Origin: Apoderus coryli
Lineage: Eukaryota > Arthropoda > Insecta > Coleoptera > Attelabidae
Assembly: GCA_911728435.2 (NCBI GenBank)
Contig: OU452202.1
Coordinates: forward strand, 8,535,135-8,599,134
DNA: 64,000 bases
Direction: 5' to 3'
Under the pieces are notes generated by a model. That model worked only from the letters and a program-made list of their open reading frames with translations, ran no database searches and was not told the DNA's origin. Positions 56,195-64,000 of this stretch are shown one piece after another. Position 1 is the first letter of the stretch, and every line of letters begins with the position of its first letter. The translations under genes were made by a program, and so were the position numbers.

Positions 56195-56770
56195 TTTCTT
56201 ATTTGTATGAGAAAAACTCATATGTGTCTAATTATTTTAATCGGAATGAAATGAACAAGCCAGCGAAATGTTTATTTATAAATTAAGAATTAAAATAAAA
56301 AACAATAACCAAACAATAAAACAGTTTTAACAATGTGGAACAAAGTAAAAAACAATTTAATAAATATTACGATTATAAAAGATGTTCAAAATGAAATCCA
56401 TCTGCCTTAATACACTTTTCTTGACGAATGTTTAAATGTGCAATGGACGTTCTGATTGTCAGTGGGTCATTTCTGATGATATTGCAACAGTGAATAATTC
56501 TGTTAATGAGCTGTTGTGTTTTATAATCGTAATGTGTATTAAATTGTTTTTTACTTTTGACCACATTGTTAAAACTGTTTTATTGGTTGGTTATTGTTTT
56601 CTTTTATTTTATTTCTTAATTTATGAATTAACATTTCCCTGGCTTGTTCATTACATTCCGATTAAAATAATTAGACACATGAGTTTTCCTCAAACAAATA
56701 AGAAAACTAGGTTATTACAAATATTTTTTGTCTGTTTTCTGTCTATTACGGGTGGAAAAAGTTACATACA
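56195..56770 (-). mobile_element. Internally deleted long-TIR transposon with transposase C-terminus
   Basis: Arms: ATTATTTTAATCGGAATGAA (left) against TTCCGATTAAAATAATTAGA (right), and AATAACCAAACAATAAAACA against TGTTTTATTGGTTGGTTATT, each roughly 170 bp. Between them, minus-strand 56373-56564 encodes YDYKTQQLINRIIHCCNIIR and QEKCIKADGFHFEHLL, the C-terminus of a DUF4817-associated transposase. The right end resembles 'ACAGGGTGGATTATTGGG'. The rest of the transposase has been deleted. Confidence 0.65.
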
Positions 56771-57077
56771 GGGTGGATTATTGGGATGAACCAGATATGC
56801 CAGATTATTAAATCCGGCCCTGTAAATCAATTCAAATTACGGTATTTACCATACTGGAGCACATTGTGTGTCGTTTCCGCTTATATTGAAGATTTCTTTT
56901 TAATAACTAAACATTATTATACAGTAAGATAATACATTATTGCCAATTTTCAATTTGACTCTGAAAGAATCTTTAATTGGATGTGAGGTGAGTGTAACAA
57001 AAAAATCAAATACCCAGATCTAACTGCCTCTTTATGCCCTCTGAAAAAATTATATCAGATTTTTGAAAAATCATATA

Positions 57078-57273
57078 CAGGGTGAAGTGTTGAATATGAA
57101 GCAGTCCCACAAATTATCTCGAAGACGGACCTGGATTTTTTCAATTCTGAATAAATATGTCAGTTAGTTGCCAGACACCAATACACACCTTTATAAAAAA
57201 TGAGATAAATCGACTTAATCATTGAAAATATATGACGAAACATTGTTTTGGTGAAGATCCATAATTCACCCTG
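57078..57273. mobile_element. 196-bp MITE, TA-flanked
   Basis: TA|CAGGGTGAAGTGTTGAAT at the left and ATCCATAATTCACCCTG|TA at the right. The terminal inverted repeat is short (about 10 bp) and there is no coding capacity. Confidence 0.55.
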
Positions 57274-57439
57274 TATATTAATAATCAAAGCAAGGAAACA
57301 TTTTTTAATGGTCATTTGATAATCCCCTAACGTGCCTCTACTTATAGTAGAAGTATGTACAGTTCCTCGTGACTCACCCTGTATACATATATTACATATG
57401 ATATGGAGAGCTAAAAATAATAATTCTTATAATGATAAA

Positions 57440-58000
57440 CTAACGCAACTACCTGCCTAACTACCTTGGTCAAAAATTAGAAATAAAATAATTGCAAGAG
57501 AAGGAATCGAACCCAGGACCGTACCCAAAGCCGCGCCGATTACCACTGAGCTACGAAATAAAACCAAATTACATTAATACATACATATTTGTAACTTTTA
57601 AACGCAATTTTCTCGAGAATTATGGAGGCAAATATCAAAAGTAACATATTGCTGTAAACCAGATAAAAAATGCTTTCAAATGATGTTTCAATTGACCCCT
57701 ACTACTATTTGAAAACAAGAGAGTTGTGTCCTCCCCTGTCACAGGGCGAAAAGATTTCAACCAAAAACTAACGGGTTCCTCCTAGTACTGCCCCAAACTC
57801 ATATAACAAAATTTAGTTCAATTGGTTGAACCGTTTCGGTGCTATCCTGGAATAATACATACAGACAGACTTCCAACGGAAATGCACTTCCATCTGAAAT
57901 TAACTTAATCGTCTCAGGGAACTTCAGAATGGTTATATGCGTCTTTATCTCATTTTTTGAACGCGTTCACAATACTTTCCCTATGGGTCAAGATAATAAA
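57440..58000 (-). repeat. tRNA-like-tailed repeat, copy 9 (most complete)
   Basis: On the minus strand: body from 58000 to about 57590, then a tRNA-like cassette at 57500-57562 with A box GTAGCTCAGTGGTAATCGG and B box GGGTTCGATTCC about 35 nt apart, then the tail TTTTATTTCTAATTTTTGAC shared with copy 4. The A and B boxes match the internal RNA polymerase III promoter of tRNA genes, but the cassette does not fold as a full tRNA. The cassette lies at the 3' side of the body, unlike ordinary tRNA-headed SINEs. Eight other copies or pieces occur in this window. Confidence 0.72.
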
Positions 58001-58365
58001 TTTCAATAAATAAAAACGTCGAGTTGACCCAACAAGTGTTTTTCTTTGTTTTCTTACGGGTCACATTAAACTAATAATGATTTTAAATTTTCCTTAGTAT
58101 TATTTATAAATCATGATGAGTTTAAATTTATTTTATGCAATATTCAATAAGAATCAGCACCAAATTTACTGAACACAATAAATATAATAGTAGGTAATCA
58201 AAGTGTCAACACTATTGTGGTAATTTTTGCATGGCAACTAAATTTGTAAAACAAAGCTGATTAATTTCAATTGATTAACACGGTGATTAAGTAGTTCAGC
58301 AGACTACCTAATATTCATAACTCACACACAGAAATTGCATTATAAATAAAATAATTATATTATAC

Positions 58366-59280
58366 CAGGTGTCCCAATAAGCGCCCCACGGTCGATTGTA
58401 CGGGAGAACAAAACTCGATGTCCCAGCTCTGTTATGAAAAAATGAAAAACGATAGAAAAATTCGGAAAAGAGGTTCTTAAATAGCATTAAGTAAGCTCCA
58501 TTTTAACCCATATTTCATTTTGTTTCCAAGTTTGGAAACTGAAGTAAATGACGTCATCAACTTTTCTTTTCCAGAAACATACCTATATTTTTGCATACCT
58601 AGTTGAAAAGAGCTAATTTGTCTAAACAACTTTTGTAAAGAAAAAAATGTGCTATCTTCATTCGTTAAAAAATTATAAGCAAATTTGTAGAAAAAACTAA
58701 TATGAAAAATTCGCAACCGTCACAACTTTTATACAAGTAGGCTTTGGAAACAAACTGCAATTATATCTGTCAATACTGAAACTAATGGTTGACAAATAGT
58801 ATTTGTCTGATGACTTCTAATATGAGTCAAACATTTGATATTCAGGCAAGAGAGAAGATACGTATGATCTATCGGTTGTTAATAATGATTACTTACTAAA
58901 CACTACAAAAACAGATGATATTATTTAATAGTAACTATTATTACCACATAATTAAACAAAGTAATACTATAGGTTACTACTAATTAATTATAGGAAATCA
59001 ATCACTACAACAAATTTTCAATGTGACCACCTTCTAGTTGTAAACGCTTATCTAATAAATCTCCTCCTTACTTCTCTTCCTGAGTCCTTACATAACATTT
59101 CTCTTGAGAGTTCAAGTTCAAGTTAGCAATTCTTACTTGGAGCGCCGCCCCCGTCATGCTGGAAAAACATGTTTGCTCGTAACTGCAATGGCACATTTTC
59201 GAGAAGCACAGAAAGTTGCTCTTGAAGAAATTGCAAATATTCTTCACTGCAGGAGAGTAAATAGACAATGTAAATAACCC
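58366..59280 (-). pseudogene. DUF4817-associated transposase relic with one transposon end
   Basis: The minus strand at about 59000-59280 encodes EEYLQFLQEQLSVLLENVPL, then MFFQHDGGGAPSK (second acidic block, with an extra Gly) and, after breaks, a 'LEGGHIENLL' C-terminus near 59020. A terminus-like CCAGGTGTCCCAATAAGCG at 58366 lies on the expected 3' side. The stretch between holds no recognised coding. Confidence 0.55.
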
Positions 59281-59289
59281 TGAATACGA

Positions 59290-60370
59290 TATGAGTTCTA
59301 AGTTGCTAGTGTCTATGTGGAATTACACATGGTGTTGTAAATTTTCTGAAAACCCACATATCGATTTTTACACCCCGCATTAATAAAAAATAAATTTCTG
59401 CAAAAAGGCAACAGCATATTAAGTTTTTCGAAGAAACAGGCTATCAATAAAAAAAAAGAATCGTTCAAATCGGATACGTTGTTCTAGATAAAAATTAGCA
59501 TTAAATATCTGGTTATTTTTTGGTGATGCGTTAATTTCTTAGAGAAGTGTATAAATATAAATATTTACTTTCAATAGCCTAAAGCAAACAACTAATTTAA
59601 TAAAATAAACAACAAGTTTATGTGTTTTCTTTTTTTGTATCTTCTGGAAAAACCTTGATATAAAAATGATGTTTGCCAAGGCAACAGTTTGCCCGACAAA
59701 ACATAAAATTCTATGAACTTGTGCAACAATTAGTTTAAAAAATACTTCCGCTACGTATTTTGAATTAAAATGATAACATTTACCAGATGTTTAAATATGA
59801 ATTACGAATATTAACAATATGTTGTTGTTTGATGAGTTTTATACTGACTGTCTATATAATTCTTTCAATTTCGTTTAGTTAAAAGTATTGGATGGATGAA
59901 AGAGAATAAGAAAAATCCAACCAGTCAGATATATAGGTGATCAAGTAGTTGCTTAATCACAATGACTACTTTAAACTTGCCACATTATGCACTCTGGGCG
60001 TATTATCATTTTTATTATCCCGGCCTAATATTTTATTATTATTTTCTCTTGGATTGTGGTAGTTGTCGAAAGATATATTTATTTCCAGTGTCGCAGTTAA
60101 AGAAGTATTTTTAGTAAGTAATATATGATAATTATTTTCTATTTTGTTTGTATATTTAATTTTTTTGTAACTGTTGCAATGTGGCGTTTTGGAAACCATT
60201 CGAACATGATAATTCAAACTCTAGTGCAGAATTTAAAAAATAAAAATTTACATGTGCAGTGTCAACGAATAATTTTAAATATGTGATATGTGAATGTGAT
60301 TCAAATATCTGTAAAAAAATAACTAAATTATCAGTGTTAACAATTTATCGAGTGATTAGAAAGGGAAATA
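59290..60370. other. No recognised gene
   Basis: AT-rich DNA. The minus-strand frame at 59966-60217 (83 codons) has no known domain. Confidence 0.35.
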
Positions 60371-61375
60371 TAATTGACCTAGTTTAAAAAGAAAATGTAT
60401 TGAACAAAAATTTAATCAAATTGATGACGAAGGTAGGGACTTCATTAGGTAAACTGTGTATAGTTTTTATAAATAAAATAAGGTGCCTACTGTAGATATG
60501 GTTCGAGAAAAACTTAAAAACTACGGACAATATAGTTACAATATAATATGCACCTTTTTGTTGTATTGCATTCAGTGGTATGGAAATTGGTTTTAGCAAC
60601 TGCAGAAAATCTTCAGCCATCCTTGATTTGATCTTTATACTCTTCAAATATTAATAACAATTTTGGCCACTCATTTACATAGATCTCAAGACAATCTAGA
60701 AGTGTAATCCATCCTCCTTTTCTTTATACCAAGCATTTGGCAAATGGGTTTTTCTGAAGTATTTCACAATTTGTACTATATATGTTCTTTTACCTGCGAT
60801 ACTTCTAAATCTTTGGAGATCAAACTAAGTAAGTGTGCCGAACAACCACATGTAACTATAGTATAATTGGACAACTCACTATTTTTTTTGTACATACTGA
60901 CCATGTTGCTCGCAATATTTATCACAATACTAGTAACTTTACATGTAAATTCATTTTTGCACATATTTATTGAGTTAATAGATAATTCGGCAAGATAGTC
61001 TGCTGTATGGAGATGACTGAAAACGTTTGCTGGAAATTGTGACTTCCGTGTTTCAAACTCCAATTTAATATCCACACTTGAATTTTTAATTGCTTCTGGG
61101 TGATGAGCGCAGTCTATAATGAAAACTGGACTCTCCATGAATTGATCTAGACTTATTATTGGATCAGAATAATCGGTGTCATAATATTTTTTTTTAATAA
61201 TTTTATATGTATATTAAGCAGATCCATAAAGTTTTTTGGAGAAATCTAAATTCTATGTTTCATATGGATATACTGTCGAGTTTATATATACTTTTATATT
61301 GGAAATGTCTGTGTGTATGAATTGCATAGCATCCATGCCAATATTTTCATAATTCTCAATGATTTAAAAGCATAT

Positions 61376-62595
61376 TTTTATTTATTTATTTATTTATTTT
61401 ATTTATTTAAGATACAACTGCCCAGACAGATAAATATCCAATTAAAGGGCAGGTAAAAATTACAAATATTACAAATAATACAATAATATCAAAATAACAA
61501 TAATAATAATAACTAATTAATAACTTAAACTAATTACTTAAAAAATAAATGTTTTATACATGACAAATTTGAATCAAATATATCAAAATCACTAGACACA
61601 CGGTTACAAATATTACACATTACGAACAAAGGAGAATGCAACAACAAATTAGTGCGTGCTCTTGACAAGTAAAAAACTGTATTATTATTACGTGTACGCA
61701 AATTAGGGACATAAAATGGAAGCAATTCTACCAGCTCTGGACAATCAATATCTCCATTAATAATTTTGTACAGGAAGATAATAGCAGAACATTCCCTACG
61801 GGTACTTAAAGATGTCAAATTAAAACGATTTAGGAGCGTATCATGTGGAAATCCAATGACTGGATAAACTCCATCGCTACGAAACCACAGAAACTTAGCG
61901 AAACGACGATGAACACGTTCCATACTCGCCGCATGAAATTCATATGTAGGACTCCACACAACTGAGGCATACTCCAACTTAGCCCTAACAAATGCATTGA
62001 ATAACGCAATAAGTGTTTGAGGAGACCTAAGATCCCTCGCGTTCCGCATGACAAAACCCAGAGACTGATACGAAGCTGAAATCATATAATTATAATTTTT
62101 TATGAAGTAATCCATTCAAAGAGGAGCGATGATTAATGTATAAATCAAACGGCGTCTGCTCCACAAAATAATAATAATAAATTATTTTGTGGAGCAGACG
62201 CCGTTTGATTTATACATATAATTATAATGTTCAATAAAGTTTAGTTTGCTATCAAAGAAAATCCCCAAATCCTTAATACGATCACAAACAACCAATGGAG
62301 AATCGTGAATGAAATACAAATACGTTATCGGCTTTAATCTGCGTGTATAAGAAACTGAAAAACATTTTTCAATATTCAAATAAAGATTGCTGCGAACACA
62401 CCACTCATAAATCTTGTTAAGGTCTTCCTGAATAACAGAGCAATCATGCTCACTATCAATGACCGAGTATATCTTGAAGTCATCGGCATACAAGAGCGAA
62501 CTACTAGTCAAGCCACTGGAAATATCATCAATAAAGCACAAAAACAACAACAAAAACAAAAACACAAAAACAAAAACAACAACATATTATATTAT
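61376..62595 (-). mobile_element. LINE (jockey/I-type), 5'-truncated, inside the hAT relic
   Basis: Two minus-strand frames (62182-62565 and 61534-62115) form a single RT C-terminal region once a 119-bp hairpin plus one target copy is discounted. It starts near the catalytic block LLYADDFKIYS and continues LYLNIEKCFSVSYTR, IKDLGIFFDSKLNF, then LRSPQTLIALFNAFVRAKLE, YASVVWSPTYEFHAASMERV and a CNICNRVSSDFDIFDSNL end. The 3' UTR ends in a TAAA-repeat tail (61376-61410 on the plus strand as TTTA repeats). Apart from the hairpin the frame is intact, so this is a comparatively recent insertion. Confidence 0.85.
62097..62215. mobile_element. 119-bp hairpin insertion with 13-bp target duplication
   Basis: The sequence ATATAATTATAAT occurs at both 62084-62096 and 62216-62228. 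The insert is dominated by a near-perfect hairpin: GTATAAATCAAACGGCGTCT then GCTCCACAAAAT, inverted as ATTTTGTGGAGC then AGACGCCGTTTGATTTATAC. One arm side extends with GAAGTAATCCATTCAAAGAG then GAG, the same terminal sequence as in the hammerhead modules at 7563 and 16957. This is therefore a mobilised fragment of that family. Confidence 0.85.
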
Positions 62596-62959
62596 ATATA
62601 ATATATTATAATATAACGGCAATGTAGATAATTCATGAAGGTCCCATGATCTGTGAGCAATATTAGTTCGAGAATTTAGCCCTCCTTTGTTAATTTTCAT
62701 CATCAATTTCTATAGCTTTTCGTACCTCCTTATTTTCTATAGCTCTAAAACTGCAATATCTTGCGTAAACGACTTTGGCTATTTGTCTGTCCAATTCTTT
62801 CTTCCTATCTGGTCCAGTTCGCAAAAAGAAAAACTCCAAACGACAACTATCTCCACTATTTTCAGTATTTTCACGTCCACTTACACTTCCCTTTTCACAG
62901 TTATCCCTGCTCTGTTTCTTTGCCAACTGGATAATTTTATAACAATTTTGAATTAGCGG

Positions 62960-63720
62960 GTATTATTTACATTCAGAAAGAATACTAATTGTATAGCTCA
63001 ATCCAAATGAATCCCAATATGCTATTCAAATTGTTACTGGTTCGATTCAACTTAACATACATGAGAAGTAGGCACCTAGATTGAAAATAGCCAATCAGAA
63101 AAAGAGGCATTTTTACAATATACCCCTATAAAGATACAGCTACAGTGTGAGCGATTCAGAAATAAAATACATTTTTATGTCGACTGTAATAATGGTTTTT
63201 AATTTGTCCTATGTTGGAGATTTTTCAGAAGATCAACAAGACACTACTGTTTGTAAAGTTAGGAACAATACGATTATATAATGACTTCTTAATCTCCGGA
63301 AAAGCTAACTGGATGAAAACCGATGTTCATATTTTCGGCGTCCTTTATATTTATTCTTTGTTCTGGGAAATCTTGTTAACTCCCCAACTACTAGCTTCTG
63401 TATATAATAATAAAAGTCAGACATTTAATTTACATGAAGGTATAACGATAATCTTGAATGTTTTGACCATCCTATAACTGAAACATCTGGTTATCTTTGC
63501 TAATATATGCGTTTATCTTTGGACTAACTCATAAACAAACACAATATTTTCGACAAGAAAAAGGTTCTTCTTTTAGGTAACAATTCTTTTAGGAACATTT
63601 GTTAAAAGCACCAATATAATAAATTTATTACTTACAGATGTTGTATAATATTTACGAAAATATTATATCTCCCAAACTAAGAGAAAATATCTATATATAA
63701 AACACCCAACTAGTATCCAT
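62960..63720. other. No recognised gene
   Basis: AT-rich DNA. An 88-codon plus-strand frame at 63211-63477 shows no known domain. Confidence 0.35.
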
Positions 63721-63724
63721 AATA

Positions 63725-64000
63725 CCAGTGGCGTGGTGTCTTGTTACAATTCTAATTCCAGGGGGTGACTGACAATCACCATGAAGAGTTTCAAGATCAA
63801 GACCACTGCTGGTGCTGATATCATTAGTTTTACTTTTGCAGGTGTCCCAATGACTTTTTATTCTATCCACTAGACCTTCCAATTCTTTACCACATTATTT
63901 GTTACATAGGTACTGCTCTACAACCTAGTTTTCCCACAACTTTGTCATAATATGTTGCCAAATACAACATTCCTTTCTGCTTCAGCTTATCATGATGTTC
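63725..64000. mobile_element. Possible hAT-like transposon end running off the window
   Basis: CAGTGGCGTGGTGTCTTGT at 63726 resembles the CAGTGGCG-type termini of hAT elements. The minus-strand frame at 63691-63882 crosses it and has no domain I recognise. The other end would lie beyond the window. Confidence 0.3.

Larger units (their letters stand above)
60384..62930 (-). mobile_element. hAT transposon relic split by a LINE
   Basis: On the minus strand, 62690-62926 encodes a hAT N-terminal block (LDRQIAKVVYARYCSFRAIE then NKEVRKAIE). After the LINE, 60776-61138 encodes the middle of the same type of protein (ESPVFIIDCAH, HTADYLAELSIN, VTSIVINIASNM, CGCSAHLLSLI) and 60384-60647 a 'EDFLQLLKPISIPLNAIQ' block. 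The blocks are in the correct order for one hAT transposase on one strand, so the LINE at about 61376-62595 was inserted into it. Frameshifts and stops throughout. Confidence 0.75.

Noticed and set aside
56436..56789. 117-codon plus-strand frame with hydrophobic runs
   Set aside because: Runs antisense through the transposase fragment and into the inverted repeat of the same transposon; the membrane-like stretches are AT-rich repeat sequence.
57500..57562. Possible genuine tRNA gene on the minus strand
   Set aside because: A and B boxes are good but the spacing and stems do not give a cloverleaf, and it is embedded in a dispersed repeat.
62687..62956. 89-codon plus-strand frame
   Set aside because: Antisense of the hAT N-terminal fragment.
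1..64000. CRISPR arrays, bacterial operons, rRNA genes, viral integrations
   Set aside because: None seen. The only regular arrays are the 20-21-bp subterminal repeats at 47.3-51.1 kb, which have no spacers. No viral structural or replication protein was recognised.

Overview
The window is eukaryotic, AT-rich and dense in repeats. It looks like an insect nuclear genome, most likely a beetle. The basis is one recognisable arthropod gene (a neuropeptide-like precursor 1, NPLP1) surrounded by degenerate mariner/Tc1, pogo, hAT and LINE elements and many 'CAGGGTG...'-ended DNA transposons. The order is an inference; the NPLP1 identification is firm.

Host gene. NPLP1 is on the minus strand. Three phase-compatible exons (9912-10266, 9453-9670, 9086-9242) encode a chain of LARxG-type peptides separated by KR sites and stop at the conserved AEKRFLG splice junction. 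A candidate signal-peptide exon lies at 12803-12858. The last exon and the initiator exon were not found. I found no other convincing host gene; one exon-like interval (17996-18184, minus) is listed at low confidence.

Mobile DNA, left to right. 2.9-6.7 kb: DDE and mariner relics and a tRNA-like repeat. 7.3-7.9 kb: hammerhead-like motifs. 10.9-12.5 kb (the NPLP1 first intron): a palindromic element, then a 342-bp direct duplication around a Tc1 end. 13.0-15.7 kb: a nearly complete pogo-like transposon with a C-terminal PHD-like finger. 16.5-31.4 kb: Penelope/retrozyme-like module, LINE and Tc1 relics, a 2-kb long-TIR element and a hAT relic. 32.2 kb: a canonical hammerhead ribozyme. 32.4-36.4 kb: palindromes, TIR elements and tRNA-like repeats. 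43.2-45.3 kb: a complete long-TIR element with a broken DUF4817/DDE transposase. 47.3-51.1 kb: a TA-flanked transposon whose ends are tandem-repeat arrays, interrupted by a LINE with its target duplication. 51.8-59.3 kb: LINE, mariner, DUF4817 and KRBA2-like relics. 60.4-62.9 kb: a hAT element holding a LINE, which holds a hairpin insertion with a 13-bp target duplication.

Most notable signal. At least six copies share a module: a hammerhead-like core with a palindromic 'ACATGT' stem III, roughly 60-80 nt, then a 'GTGGAG-N-GACG-TTTTATT' box. This resembles Penelope-type or retrozyme-type retroelements. One unrelated copy at 32.2 kb is a textbook type-I hammerhead. A second abundant family (nine copies or pieces) couples a 400-bp body to a tRNA-like cassette at its 3' end.
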